Of a DNA stretch of 64,000 bases, positions 8,747 to 18,077 are shown piece by piece. The notes under the pieces were generated by a model that was not told the origin of the DNA, ran no database searches, and saw only the letters and a program-made list of their open reading frames with translations. This DNA comes from Rheinheimera sp. SA_1 (lineage in GTDB: Bacteria > Pseudomonadota > Gammaproteobacteria > Enterobacterales > Alteromonadaceae). Positions within the stretch are counted from its first letter, which is position 1. Each line of letters starts with the position of its first letter. Location: assembly GCF_001669775.1 (NCBI RefSeq), contig NZ_LXWK01000021.1:53043-117042 (forward strand). The letters are read 5' to 3'. Made by a program: the position numbers and the translations under genes.

Positions 8747-11278
8747 ATGAAAAAACTTACTTTACTGGCGGCATCACTGGCGACTTTTTGTAGCCTGAGC
8801 CTGCAACCAACAGCGTTCGCTGCTGCTTTACCAACTCCGGCACAAAGTTTAGGCTTTGAACTAGGGCAGTGGCATGTCCGGCACGACCAGATTGAACAGT
8901 ATTTTCGTGAACTGGCGCTCAAGGCGCCAGAGCTGAGCAAGTTTGAAGTCATTGGCCGCACCCATGAACAACGGCCGTTAGTGCAACTGACCATTAGCTC
9001 TGTAGCGAATATGGCGAAGCTGGAACAAATCCGCCAGCAACATCTGGCTGGCATCAACGGCAAATCCCAGGCCGAAGGAGATTTACCGCTGGTGATTTGG
9101 CTTGGTTACAGTATTCATGGCAATGAGCCAAGCGGGGCCAATGCTGCGGTCAAACTGGCGCATTATCTGCTGAGCAGTGAAGACGCCGAAGTGAAAAACT
9201 GGCTTGATAAAGCGATTATTTTGATCCAACCCAGCCTGAACCCGGATGGCCACGACCGTTTCGCGCTCTGGGCCAATATGCACCAGGGCACAACGCCGGT
9301 CGCCGATCCACAACATCGCGAGCATGTGGAGCCCTGGCCAAATGGCCGGCCGAACCATTATTGGTTTGACTTAAACCGCGATTGGCTGCCGTTACAACAT
9401 CCGGAAAGTCAGGCGCGGATCAAACAATTCCATCACTGGATGCCACAGGTACTGGGTGATTTCCACGAAATGGGCACCAACAGCAGCTATTTTTTCCAGC
9501 CAGGGATCCCAAGCCGGAATAACCCGATGACCCCGGATGAAAACTATCAACTGACCGCTTTGCTGGCGGCGCATCACGCTAAAGCTTTTGATGAGCAAGG
9601 CAAACTTTATTATACCGAAGAGAGTTTTGACGATTTTTACGTCGGTAAAGGCTCGACCTACCCTGATGTGCACGGCGCGGTCGGCATCTTGTTTGAACAG
9701 GCCAGCAGTCGTGGCCATTTGCAGGACAGTATCAATGGTCCGCTAAGCTTTTTAAGCACCATCGACAATCAATTCACCACTTCTTTGTCGACGTTACGTG
9801 GTGCAGTTGAGAACAAGCAGCGGTTACAAAAGTGGCAGCAGCAGTTCTTTCGCGACAGTCAGCAACTTGCCAAAGACGATCCAGTGCAAGGTTATCTGCT
9901 ACAAGGAGACGCCGATCAAAGTCGGCTGACGGCCTTGTTGCAGCTGCTGAGCAAACATCAGATTGAAGTGTATCCGGTTAATCATGACGAAGCTTCGACC
10001 ACCCAGCAGTTTTTTGTGCCGCTGCAACAACGGCAATACCGCTTGATCAAAGCTGCCTTTAGCACTGCCACCAACTTTCGCGACAACACCTTTTATGATG
10101 TGTCGGCCTGGACCTTGCCGCATGCCTATAATATCGAATATAGCGAAAGCCGGAAAATCCCGGCCGGACTCTCAAAACAACCTTGGCAAGCAGAAGCAGT
10201 AGCCGCACCTGAGTTAACGGCCGGAGCCTACGCCTATGCGCTACGCTGGACCGATCAACAAGCACCGCTGCTGTTGCAAAAGCTGCTGCAACATGGCCTG
10301 AAAGTGCGGGCAGCCAGTCGGGCATTTAGCGCCAAAACCAGCAATGGTGTTCAGCTGTTTGCCGCTGGCACTATGTTGATCCCGGCAGGTCTGCAAACTG
10401 AAGGTTGGTTTGAGTTACTGCAACAAGCCCAGCAAACAACAGGATTAAGACTGGAAGCGGTCACCTCAGGCTTAACGCCGATGGGTCAGGACCTGGGCAG
10501 TAATAATATGCTGCCGGTGACCTTACCCAAAGTGTTGTTGCTGGCAGGTCAGGGCATCAATTCAACTGAAGCAGGTGAGTTGTGGTTTAACCTCGAGCGT
10601 TTGGCGGGCATATCACCAACGATGGCAGAGCCAACACGGTTTGGCCGGCTAGATTTAAACAATTACAGTCATATGGTGCTACCGGATGGTAATTACCAGA
10701 GTTTCAAAGATGATGAACTGGCCAAACTTAAGGCCTGGGTCGACGCTGGCGGGGTGTTGTGGGCACAAAAATCGGCGGTTAGCTGGCTGGCTGACAAAGG
10801 TTTGTTGCAGGTTAAATTAAAGCCGGTTAGTGATTTAAAAGCCTTGATCCGGATTGAAGATGCGCGTTACGCCGACAAAGAACAACTGGCGGGTCAACAA
10901 AGGATTGCCGGCGCTATTTTCCAGACGGAACTCGATTTAAGCCATCCGCTCAGTTTTGGTTTGCCAAGGGCAGAACTGCCGGTATTTAAAAATGCTTTGA
11001 TGGTGATGCAAGTACCTGAGCAGTCTTTTGTTACCGTTGCCCGGTATCGCAAAGGTAAACAACTCGCGGGTTTTGCTGCACCTGAGCTGGTGGAGCAAAT
11101 TAGTCAAAGTGCAGCCTTAGTGGCACATAACTATGGCAAAGGCCGGATTATTGCGATGACTGACAACCCGGTTTTCCGCGGCTATTTTAATGGCTCCAGC
11201 CGATTACTGGTGAACGCTTTGTATTTGGGTAAAGCCTTTGATGTTGGTTCGGAAGACAGCGAAGGCGATGCGCATTAA
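8747..11278 (+). CDS. Exported M14 family zinc carboxypeptidase
   Basis: An 843-residue exported peptidase. A signal peptide (MKKLTLLAASLATF onward) is followed by an M14 catalytic domain: the zinc HxxE motif is HGNEPSG (His124, Glu127), NPDGHDRF and DLNRDW are family substrate-binding motifs, and GDFHEMG lies in the region of the third zinc ligand. The C-terminal half (about residues 400-840) has a glutamine-amidotransferase-like look (GQGINSTEAGELWF, MVLPDG) common in large M14 proteins. The ATG at 8747 is preferred over an upstream frame extension because of the signal peptide and a CTGGAG site. Likely scavenges peptides in the periplasm or outside. Confidence 0.9.
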   Translation: MKKLTLLAASLATFCSLSLQPTAFAAALPTPAQSLGFELGQWHVRHDQIEQYFRELALKAPELSKFEVIGRTHEQRPLVQLTISSVANMAKLEQIRQQHLAGINGKSQAEGDLPLVIWLGYSIHGNEPSGANAAVKLAHYLLSSEDAEVKNWLDKAIILIQPSLNPDGHDRFALWANMHQGTTPVADPQHREHVEPWPNGRPNHYWFDLNRDWLPLQHPESQARIKQFHHWMPQVLGDFHEMGTNSSYFFQPGIPSRNNPMTPDENYQLTALLAAHHAKAFDEQGKLYYTEESFDDFYVGKGSTYPDVHGAVGILFEQASSRGHLQDSINGPLSFLSTIDNQFTTSLSTLRGAVENKQRLQKWQQQFFRDSQQLAKDDPVQGYLLQGDADQSRLTALLQLLSKHQIEVYPVNHDEASTTQQFFVPLQQRQYRLIKAAFSTATNFRDNTFYDVSAWTLPHAYNIEYSESRKIPAGLSKQPWQAEAVAAPELTAGAYAYALRWTDQQAPLLLQKLLQHGLKVRAASRAFSAKTSNGVQLFAAGTMLIPAGLQTEGWFELLQQAQQTTGLRLEAVTSGLTPMGQDLGSNNMLPVTLPKVLLLAGQGINSTEAGELWFNLERLAGISPTMAEPTRFGRLDLNNYSHMVLPDGNYQSFKDDELAKLKAWVDAGGVLWAQKSAVSWLADKGLLQVKLKPVSDLKALIRIEDARYADKEQLAGQQRIAGAIFQTELDLSHPLSFGLPRAELPVFKNALMVMQVPEQSFVTVARYRKGKQLAGFAAPELVEQISQSAALVAHNYGKGRIIAMTDNPVFRGYFNGSSRLLVNALYLGKAFDVGSEDSEGDAH

Positions 11279-11302
11279 CATGCTCTTCGCAACACAGTGC
11301 TG

Positions 11303-12055
11303 CTAATTTGGCAGCGCATGGTGCGCCGCCATATCAGCAGGAGTAATTGCCAGAGTCCAGACGTCAATTCGGAGTACCTGCTGCCTTCGAAGTAGCCGAC
11401 ACAGCTGATCGATGGTGGCGCCGGTGGTGATCACATCATCGACCAGCAGCAGGTGTTCAGGCAGTTTATTGCGATGCTGTAACCTGAATTGGCGGCGTAA
11501 ATTGGCCCGTCGTTGCTGGCGGGTTAAACCAACCTGATGCTGAGTGCTTTTACTGTGGAAAATATCCAGTAGCGGAATTTGCCAACTGTCGGCGATGACC
11601 GCCGCCAGTTGTTGTGCCTGATTAAACCCACGTTCTTTGCGTCGTTCACGGCTGATCGGCACAAAACAGACGGCATCTGGTTTGGTGCCGCCACTGCTGG
11701 CATAACGTTGGCAAGCCTGCGCCAATTGCTGACACAATAACTCACCGCAGGCAAAATCCTGCTGAAATTTCCATTGCCTGATCCAATACGACCATGGCAA
11801 CTGATACCAGCTCAGGCTGTGTAAAAAATCAAATTTAACCGGTGCTAATCCACGCCACACCACAGGTAGCAGCAAGGCATTGTGCTGATGATTTGCCAGC
11901 GACAAGCCGGGCAAGGCCGCGATACAATAATCGCAAAGCTGTTGTTTGGCTTGGTGCACCGGCAGCTGGCACCACAAACAACTGTTCGGTAACAACAGGT
12001 GCAGCAGCTGGTGTAGCCAGAGGTTTAGCGCCGCCATGCTCATTTTCATTATCAT
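11303..12055 (-). CDS. comF: ComF family phosphoribosyltransferase-like protein (GntX/ComF)
   Basis: A 250-residue ComF-family protein. The N terminus has two Cys pairs (CLWC and CDYC) that could bind zinc, and the C terminus carries the PRPP-binding loop LLVDDVITTGATI of type I phosphoribosyltransferases. ComF proteins are needed for DNA uptake in competent bacteria; the E. coli homologue GntX/YhgH is of uncertain function. The start could be 12055, 12049 or 12037. It is divergent from bioH with 30 bases between. Confidence 0.92.
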   Translation of the reverse strand: MIMKMSMAALNLWLHQLLHLLLPNSCLWCQLPVHQAKQQLCDYCIAALPGLSLANHQHNALLLPVVWRGLAPVKFDFLHSLSWYQLPWSYWIRQWKFQQDFACGELLCQQLAQACQRYASSGGTKPDAVCFVPISRERRKERGFNQAQQLAAVIADSWQIPLLDIFHSKSTQHQVGLTRQQRRANLRRQFRLQHRNKLPEHLLLVDDVITTGATIDQLCRLLRRQQVLRIDVWTLAITPADMAAHHALPN

Positions 12056-12085
12056 ATTTCACATAAAATAAACATTGGTGTAACT

Positions 12086-12859
12086 ATGGCAGTTCCTGTC
12101 GCAAACGACAAACCGGTTTTGGTGTTATTACATGGCTGGGGCTTAAATCATGCGGTATGGCAGCAATTACTGCCGCAGCTGACTGAGCAATTTACTGTGC
12201 TGACGCCGGATTTACCGGGTTTTGGTCTGGCAGAAAGTTATCCGCAACCCTATCTGCTGACGGATGCTGCTGCCATGGTGGCCGAACAAATTCCAGCGGG
12301 TAGCTTAGTGTTGGGCTGGTCGCTGGGTGGTTTGGTGGCGACCCAAATAGCGCTGGATTTTCCGGAGAAGGTCAAAGCGCTGGCGTGGGTGGCGAGCTCC
12401 CCCTGTTTTGTGGCAGGTGATAACTGGCCCGGAATGGCACCGCTGGTGCTCCGTCAATTTGCTGCGGCCTTGGCCAAAGATGTGGCGCTAACCATCGAGC
12501 GTTTTTTGGCTATTCAGGCACTGGGTAGTGCTACGGCCCGGCAGGAAATCAAGCTGTTAAAACAAGCGTTGCTGAGTTTGCCGTTACCACAACCTGCGGC
12601 ATTAGCTGGCGGCTTAGCTGTACTGGCAGAAGAAGATTTAAGGCCGAGGCTGGCGGAACTGCGGATGCCGGTTACCGGTTGTTTTGGCCGGCTTGATTCG
12701 CTGGTGCCGATGGCGATGCTGGAAAAACTCCAGACGTTATTACCGCAGGCTTCACTAACGATTTTACCCAAAGCATCGCACGCGCCTTTTATTTCGCATC
12801 CAGATGAATTTGGTCAGTGGCTGTTGCATTGGGCGCAAAACGCGCATCGGAGCCACTAG
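12086..12859 (+). CDS. bioH: Pimeloyl-[acyl-carrier protein] methyl ester esterase BioH
   Basis: A 257-residue alpha/beta hydrolase that removes the methyl ester from pimeloyl-ACP, releasing pimeloyl-ACP for biotin ring assembly. The nucleophile is Ser79 in the elbow GWSLGG, as in E. coli BioH; Asp204 (GRLDSLVP) and His232 (SHAPFISHP) complete the triad. The oxyanion motif is HGWGLN. Gene order next to comF and nfuA is the same as in E. coli. The ribosome binding site is weak. Confidence 0.95.
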   Translation: MAVPVANDKPVLVLLHGWGLNHAVWQQLLPQLTEQFTVLTPDLPGFGLAESYPQPYLLTDAAAMVAEQIPAGSLVLGWSLGGLVATQIALDFPEKVKALAWVASSPCFVAGDNWPGMAPLVLRQFAAALAKDVALTIERFLAIQALGSATARQEIKLLKQALLSLPLPQPAALAGGLAVLAEEDLRPRLAELRMPVTGCFGRLDSLVPMAMLEKLQTLLPQASLTILPKASHAPFISHPDEFGQWLLHWAQNAHRSH

Positions 12860-12972
12860 CCGGATTCATCTGCAAAATAGCCAGCGCTTTACTCCGTAAA
12901 TCATGGCTGTAAACAACGATGGCCATCAAATCGGCAACTATTTGCCGCTTTTGTTGATATTCGCTTGAGTGA

Positions 12973-13016
12973 CGGCAGTTAATTGATTAGTATTTAATCA
13001 TATTTGCTAACTGCCG
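12973..13016. promoter_or_regulatory. Nested inverted repeat directly upstream of the 13027 gene
   Basis: A perfect 9-bp outer arm (CGGCAGTTA at 12973-12981 and TAACTGCCG at 13008-13016) encloses a second perfect 6-bp arm (TGATTA at 12984-12989, TAATCA at 12995-13000). The outer right arm ends directly before the GGAGA ribosome binding site. It could be a protein binding site or an RNA stem controlling translation. No T-run follows, so a terminator is unlikely. Confidence 0.4.
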
Positions 13017-13026
13017 GAGATCTACC

Positions 13027-13335
13027 ATGGAACTTCAATCCGCATTCGCTTCTGGTTTGCAAGGATTGCAACGTGCATCAAACGGGATCACCGAGGCAAC
13101 CGTTAATATTAATCGTGAAACGACCAACGAACAGCGGGTCCGGAATGCACAGGATACCGCCGCTGCCGATCAGGCAAACCAGCAACGACAAGCACCAGTG
13201 ACCGAGCCGACAAACCCCTCGCTCGAACAAAGTCTGGTGCAGTTAGTCACCGAACAAAACTACGCCGAAGCGAATGTGAAATCGATCAAAACCGCCGATG
13301 AAGTGCTTGGTTCTGTGATCGATATCCGGGTGTAA
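13027..13335 (+). CDS. Mini flagellar-rod-like protein (Flg_bbr_C-like C terminus)
   Basis: A 102-residue protein. Its N-terminal 30 residues (FASGLQGLQRASNGITEAT) and C-terminal 30 residues (EANVKSIKTADEVLGSVIDI) resemble the two ends of axial rod/hook proteins such as FlgC, FlgG and FlgE, whose ends pair as a coiled coil; the whole middle domain is replaced by a Gln/Glu/Ala-rich linker. ATG 13027 follows a GGAGA site. It sits 10 bases before the metalloprotease gene, far from any flagellar gene cluster in this window. Related small proteins are annotated as rod C-terminal-domain proteins; function unknown. Confidence 0.7.
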   Translation: MELQSAFASGLQGLQRASNGITEATVNINRETTNEQRVRNAQDTAAADQANQQRQAPVTEPTNPSLEQSLVQLVTEQNYAEANVKSIKTADEVLGSVIDIRV

Positions 13336-13345
13336 GCAGCAGATT

Positions 13346-14311
13346 ATGGCCATTACCTCGGTTTACCCTAACGTCAGTCCTTACATCGGTAATCCCGGTG
13401 TGGATTTGGCGCGCCGGGAAAACCTGCGGCGCGATATTATCGAACCAGTGACCCAAGCTGAACGTAGCGCCGCCGAAAAAGGTGTTATTTCGGAAGATAA
13501 AAGCCGCAATAACAGCAATATTGCAACCGGTACTTTCAGCGAAGACGCCAGAACCCGTGGCACTGAATTAAAACAAGCCGTTGGTGGTCGTCAAGACAAT
13601 GGCGAAGGCCGCGATGGCCAGAATGAAAACAGCAATGGCAAGCAACAAAATGCTGCGCAGCAGAGGCAGGAAGCAGCAGAGCAGCGTGAACTCGCTGAGC
13701 TGAAAAAACGTGATGCCGAAGTTAAGGCCCACGAAGCTGCACATTCCTCTGTGGGTGGTCAGTTAGCCAGCGGTCCAAGCTACAGTTTTGACTTGGGACC
13801 TGATGGCCAGCAATATGCTGTGGGTGGCGAAGTACAAATTGATTTGTCGCCGGTACCGGGCGATCCACAAGCCACCATCATTAAAATGCAGCAAGTCAAA
13901 GCTGCTGCATTGGCTCCATCTGAACCATCGTCGGCTGATCGGCAAGTTGCAGCAGAAGCCGCCAGACGGATCACTGAAGCGCAGGCCGAACTGGCTAAAG
14001 AATTTATCAAGGTCAATGAACCACCAGCTGCCGACGGCGATTATGATGCGTTGGCTGCATTCAGTGAACTTACCGGGCGCCTGGATTTAGACGACGAATT
14101 ACCAATCCGCAGTCGTCAACCGGACGCTGGTGTCGACAGTCAGTCCGACAATGAGTTTACCGAGCAGCCGCAAAGCCGCAACCGTTATGCACCACCTGAA
14201 TCACGTTCATTAGAAATCGACAGCGTTATGCAATTACGCAAAGAAGTGATCTCCGGTTTTTACGCCCGCTCCACAGTTCCTGCCGAGCGCCCACTGCTAC
14301 AAATGGCGTAG
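13346..14311 (+). CDS. Putative metalloprotease, SprA / CJM1_0395 family
   Basis: A 321-residue protein of the SprA-related family (Pfam 12118 as I recall). The zinc motif HEAAH lies at residues 129-133, followed by GPSYSFDLGPDGQQYAVGGEVQIDLSPVPGDP, the long conserved family segment (described here by its key residues: SY, GPDG, YAVGGEV, D and PGDP). The N-terminal 120 residues are Gln/Glu/Arg-rich and probably disordered. No signal peptide is seen. It probably forms an operon with the mini rod-like gene 10 bases upstream. Substrate unknown. Confidence 0.8.
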   Translation: MAITSVYPNVSPYIGNPGVDLARRENLRRDIIEPVTQAERSAAEKGVISEDKSRNNSNIATGTFSEDARTRGTELKQAVGGRQDNGEGRDGQNENSNGKQQNAAQQRQEAAEQRELAELKKRDAEVKAHEAAHSSVGGQLASGPSYSFDLGPDGQQYAVGGEVQIDLSPVPGDPQATIIKMQQVKAAALAPSEPSSADRQVAAEAARRITEAQAELAKEFIKVNEPPAADGDYDALAAFSELTGRLDLDDELPIRSRQPDAGVDSQSDNEFTEQPQSRNRYAPPESRSLEIDSVMQLRKEVISGFYARSTVPAERPLLQMA

Positions 14312-14436
14312 TCGCCAACGTCTTATATACAGTCTTAAGCCCTCTCATACCCAGCCTTGAACTTTTTCGCACAAAGCACGAACCTTGAAATCTGACCTAA
14401 CTGTTCGCAGTAATTTAGGTATGCCAAACATAAAAA

Positions 14437-14458
14437 AACGCCGTCAATTGACGACGTT
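14437..14458 (-). terminator. Rho-independent terminator of tex
   Basis: An 11-bp near-perfect inverted repeat (AACGCCGTCAA / TTGACGACGTT, one G-U pair) ends in a T-run on the reverse strand (positions 14438-14432). It lies 20 bases past the tex stop. Confidence 0.85.
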
Positions 14459-14478
14459 TGATCGATCCGAAACAGTGA

Positions 14479-16809
14479 TTACTTTTTCATTTTCGCCAGT
14501 GCGGCTGCAAAAGCATTGCCCATCGCAGCATTGCCATTGTCGACCGGTTTACTGGCTTTTGGTTGCGCCGGTTTAGCCGCATAACCGGCACTTTTCGCCG
14601 GTTGTTTGCCTGAGTTGCCAGAGTCAGCACCACGAGCTTGTGGTTGTTCGTCCAGCCGCATGGTAAGGGCAATCCGTTTGCGGTCTACTTCCACTTCCAG
14701 CACTTTTACTTTGACGATATCGCCTGCTTTCACCACCTGATGTGGATCGCTGACAAACTTATCGGTCAACGACGAAATATGCACCAAACCGTCCTGGTGC
14801 ACGCCAATATCGACAAAAGCACCGAAGTTGGTGACATTGGTGATCACACCTTCCAGTAACATACCTGGCATTAAATCAGATAACTTTTCCACACCATCTT
14901 TAAAAGTGGCGGTTTTAAACTCCGGGCGCGGGTCGCGGCCAGGTTTATCTAGCTCTTTGATGATATCGGTGATCGTCGGCACACCAAAATGCTCGTCGGC
15001 GAATTCAGCTGGATTAATGCTTTTTAAGAAACTGCTATTTCCAATAATCTGCTCGACCGATTTCTGGTGTTTGCTGCCAATTTTCTCCACCAGCGGGTAA
15101 GCTTCCGGATGCACAGACGAGGCATCCAGCGGGTTGCTGCCTTTGGAAATACGTAAGAAACCTGCCGCTTGTTCGTAAGCTTTTGGTCCGAGTCTTGGTA
15201 CTTTTAATAAATCTTTGCGCTGCATAAAGCGGCCGTTGCTATCGCGATAAATCACGATATTTTGTGCCAGCGTTTTATTCAGGCCTGCCACCCGCGCCAA
15301 TAACGGCACTGAAGCAGTATTTAAATCAACACCCACCGCGTTTACGCAGTCTTCGACCACGGCGTCTAATGATTTGGTCAACAAGCTTTGATTGACGTCA
15401 TGCTGATATTGGCCCACACCAATGGCTTTAGGTTCAATTTTTACCAGTTCTGCCAATGGGTCTTGCAGGCGACGGCCAATCGACACTGCGCCACGCAGCG
15501 ACACGTCTAAATCAGGGAACTCCAGTGAGGCCAGTTCTGATGCTGAATAAATCGATGCGCCAGCTTCGGACACCATCACCTTGGTCAGACGCATGTCCGG
15601 CACCATTTTTATCACATCAGCGGCCAGTTTGTCGGTCTCGCGCGATGCGGTACCGTTACCAATGGCAATCAGTTCCACTTTGTATTGTTTGCAATAAGCG
15701 GCCAGTGTTTTCACTGATTTGTCCCACAGGTTTTGCGGGGCGTGTGGGAAAATAGTGGTATTAGCGACCAGTTTACCGGTTTCATCAACCACGATGACTT
15801 TAACGCCGGTCCGCAGGCCTGGATCCAGACCTAAGGTCGCGCGCATACCAGCTGGTGCTGCCATCAACAAGTCTTTCATATTGCGGGCAAATACCGCGAT
15901 GGCTTCAATTTCAGCTTTTTCGCGCAGTTCGCCGAGCAAATCGTTTTCCAGCTGCAAATGTAGTTTTACTTTCCAGGTCCACTGCACCACGGTGCGCATA
16001 AAAGCATCACCAGCGCGGTTTTGCTGACGCAGGTTAAAGTGGCTGGCAATCATTTGTTCGCAATTGGCGTGGGCGTTCTCATCGTCGGCATCAGGTTGTA
16101 ACTGCAGGTTTAAGCAACCTTCGTTGCGGCCACGAAACATCGCTAAAGCGCGGTGGGATGGCACGTTTTTCCAGACTTCCTGATGACTGAAATAGTCACG
16201 GAATTTGGCGCCTTCAGTTTCTTTGCCGGCCACCATGCTGCTTTTCAGCACGGCATATTGCGCTAAATGACGGCGTAATTTCGCCAGTAATTCAGCATCT
16301 TCGGCAAAACGTTCCATCAGAATATATTTCGCGCCATCCAGTACTGCTTTGACATCAGCAAAACCCGCTTCAGTATTGATGTAGTCGGCTGCTGCGGTTT
16401 CTGGCGGCAGATTGGGATCAGCCAGCAACGCATCGGCCAGCGGTAATAAACCGGCTTCAATGGCAATTTGCCCTTTGGTGCGGCGTTTGGCTTTGTATGG
16501 CAGGTATAAATCTTCTAAGCGGGTTTTATTGTCGGCGGCGACAATTTCCCGTTGTAACTCTGGCGTCAGTTTGCCTTGTTCGGCAATCGTTTTTAAAATC
16601 ACCTGGCGGCGATCTTCCAGTTCACGTAAGTAGGTCAGACGCTGATCAAGCAGCCGTAATTGGGTATCATCCAGACCGCCGGTGACTTCTTTGCGGTAAC
16701 GGGCGATAAATGGTACGGTCGAGCCTTCGTCCAGCAGGGCGATTGCCGCAGCGACCTGTTCGGCACGTGCCGAAATTTCCAAAGCGATTTGATTAACAAT
16801 CAATGACAT
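14479..16809 (-). CDS. tex: Tex family transcription accessory / RNA-binding protein
   Basis: A 776-residue Tex/YhgF protein with the expected order: N-terminal helical Tex domain, a YqgF-like RNase H fold ([19 protein letters not shown]), helix-hairpin-helix repeats ([30 protein letters not shown]) and a C-terminal S1 RNA-binding domain ([25 protein letters not shown], here given as its key segment from about residue 655). An Ala/Lys-rich tail ends the protein. Tex binds RNA and influences transcription. It is divergent from greB, as in E. coli. Confidence 0.96.
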   Translation of the reverse strand: MSLIVNQIALEISARAEQVAAAIALLDEGSTVPFIARYRKEVTGGLDDTQLRLLDQRLTYLRELEDRRQVILKTIAEQGKLTPELQREIVAADNKTRLEDLYLPYKAKRRTKGQIAIEAGLLPLADALLADPNLPPETAAADYINTEAGFADVKAVLDGAKYILMERFAEDAELLAKLRRHLAQYAVLKSSMVAGKETEGAKFRDYFSHQEVWKNVPSHRALAMFRGRNEGCLNLQLQPDADDENAHANCEQMIASHFNLRQQNRAGDAFMRTVVQWTWKVKLHLQLENDLLGELREKAEIEAIAVFARNMKDLLMAAPAGMRATLGLDPGLRTGVKVIVVDETGKLVANTTIFPHAPQNLWDKSVKTLAAYCKQYKVELIAIGNGTASRETDKLAADVIKMVPDMRLTKVMVSEAGASIYSASELASLEFPDLDVSLRGAVSIGRRLQDPLAELVKIEPKAIGVGQYQHDVNQSLLTKSLDAVVEDCVNAVGVDLNTASVPLLARVAGLNKTLAQNIVIYRDSNGRFMQRKDLLKVPRLGPKAYEQAAGFLRISKGSNPLDASSVHPEAYPLVEKIGSKHQKSVEQIIGNSSFLKSINPAEFADEHFGVPTITDIIKELDKPGRDPRPEFKTATFKDGVEKLSDLMPGMLLEGVITNVTNFGAFVDIGVHQDGLVHISSLTDKFVSDPHQVVKAGDIVKVKVLEVEVDRKRIALTMRLDEQPQARGADSGNSGKQPAKSAGYAAKPAQPKASKPVDNGNAAMGNAFAAALAKMKK

Positions 16810-17020
16810 AACTTCATATTCCTTGTGGCCGGTACTTGCTGAAGATCATTCCAGCCTGCCATTTGAAGTGCAGTACCGACTGGATAACTACGCAGATGGC
16901 CGGTATTGTCTATCTTCAGCGACAAAAAATCCAATGTTGTTACCTTGTGTCAGCTTCTGCCGGGCGCAGGAAGGTCATGAGAGCAGCAGAATTCACCATT
17001 TGCAGGAGCAGGGTTAAGTA

Positions 17021-17530
17021 GTGAAACCAAAACCAGTCATCATTAAAACTAAGCTGATCACCCGCGAAGGCTACAACGCGCTGAAAGCCGAGCACGACGA
17101 GCTGTGGTTTAAAAAACGGCCGGAAGTGACCAAAATAGTGACCTGGGCAGCGAGCCTCGGCGATCGTTCCGAAAATGCGGACTATCAATACAGCAAACGT
17201 CAATTAAGGCAAATAGACAGCCGGATTAGGTATTTGCGCAAGCGGCTGGAAGACTTGCAAATCGTTGATTACTCGCCGCAGCAAGAAGGCAAAGTATTTT
17301 TTGGTGCCTGGGTCGAAATTGAAGACGATGATGGCCAGCTGCTGAAATTTCGGATTGTCGGGCCGGATGAAATTTATGGCCGCACTGATTACATCTCGAT
17401 TGATGCACCGATGGCGCGGGCGCTATTGAAAAAGCAGGTGGATGATAGTTTTGTCGTGCAAACGCCGACCGGTGCCAAAGAATGGTTGGTGTTGGATATT
17501 CAGTATCCAAAGCTGCCCGCTACGCCCTAG
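17021..17530 (+). CDS. greB: Transcription elongation factor GreB
   Basis: A 169-residue Gre factor that rescues backtracked RNA polymerase by stimulating transcript cleavage. The N-terminal coiled coil carries the catalytic acidic tip in SLGDRSENADYQY, followed by the C-terminal FKBP-like domain with KVFFGAWVEI and GPDEIY. Only a GTG at 17021 can start the frame, because an in-frame TAA lies two codons upstream; a CAGGAG lies 12 bases before it. A short extra N-terminal stretch precedes the usual KTKLITREGY. Neighbours tex and ompR match E. coli order. Confidence 0.95.
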   Translation: MKPKPVIIKTKLITREGYNALKAEHDELWFKKRPEVTKIVTWAASLGDRSENADYQYSKRQLRQIDSRIRYLRKRLEDLQIVDYSPQQEGKVFFGAWVEIEDDDGQLLKFRIVGPDEIYGRTDYISIDAPMARALLKKQVDDSFVVQTPTGAKEWLVLDIQYPKLPATP

Positions 17531-17631
17531 CTGCACGCATTGCAACGGCAGCATGTTCAGCGGCTATTAACAGCGCCTTGCTAATGTCGTTTGAGACAAG
17601 TTCAGCAACGAATTCAGAAGCGGGGAAAGCG

Positions 17632-17937
17632 ATGAAAAAACCTATGTTAGTCAGCTGCGTGATGGTTAGTCTGTTCTGCAGCACAGCGGTACTTGCTAAC
17701 GAAGAAGCAGACTATCAACAATGTTTATTAGAGCATCAGCCAAAGGTGCAATTGGAGCAAGTGGTCACCAGAATTCGGCAGGCTTGTGACAAAGTACATC
17801 GTGACAATCTGATGTTACCGCGTAAAAAAGAATATTTTCGTTGTGTGCTCAGTTATTTACCGCCGGTCGAAACCGACAGCGCAGTGCCGGATATACTCGG
17901 CGCCTGTGCTAGCAAACACGATTTCCGGCGCTCTTAG
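17632..17937 (+). CDS. Exported four-cysteine protein (VF_A0006-like)
   Basis: A 101-residue protein with a signal peptide (MKKPMLVSCVMVSLFCSTAVLA) and a mature part with four cysteines (in YQQCLLE, RQACDK, FRCVLS and GACASK), probably two disulfides. The pattern resembles the VF_A0006 family four-cysteine proteins of marine gammaproteobacteria; no function is known to me. The start ATG at 17632 is preceded by GGGGAAAGC; a longer frame back to 17482 overlaps greB and is rejected. It stands alone between greB and ompR. Confidence 0.7.
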   Translation: MKKPMLVSCVMVSLFCSTAVLANEEADYQQCLLEHQPKVQLEQVVTRIRQACDKVHRDNLMLPRKKEYFRCVLSYLPPVETDSAVPDILGACASKHDFRRS

Positions 17938-18077
17938 TTGCAATAACCATTTGCGACTGCCGCTGTCGCCATCTGACATGATTTGTAACACACAAAGCCC
18001 GCCGGACATGTCGCCCGCTGCGCTTTTTGGTTTATAGTGAGGAATTAGTTAGGAAAATTGTTACAAGGTCGCAGCTT

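Noticed and set aside
13640..13720. Short Gln/Glu codon repeats in the SprA-type gene as a tandem repeat array
   Set aside because: Codons vary too much; it is low-complexity coding sequence rather than a DNA repeat.
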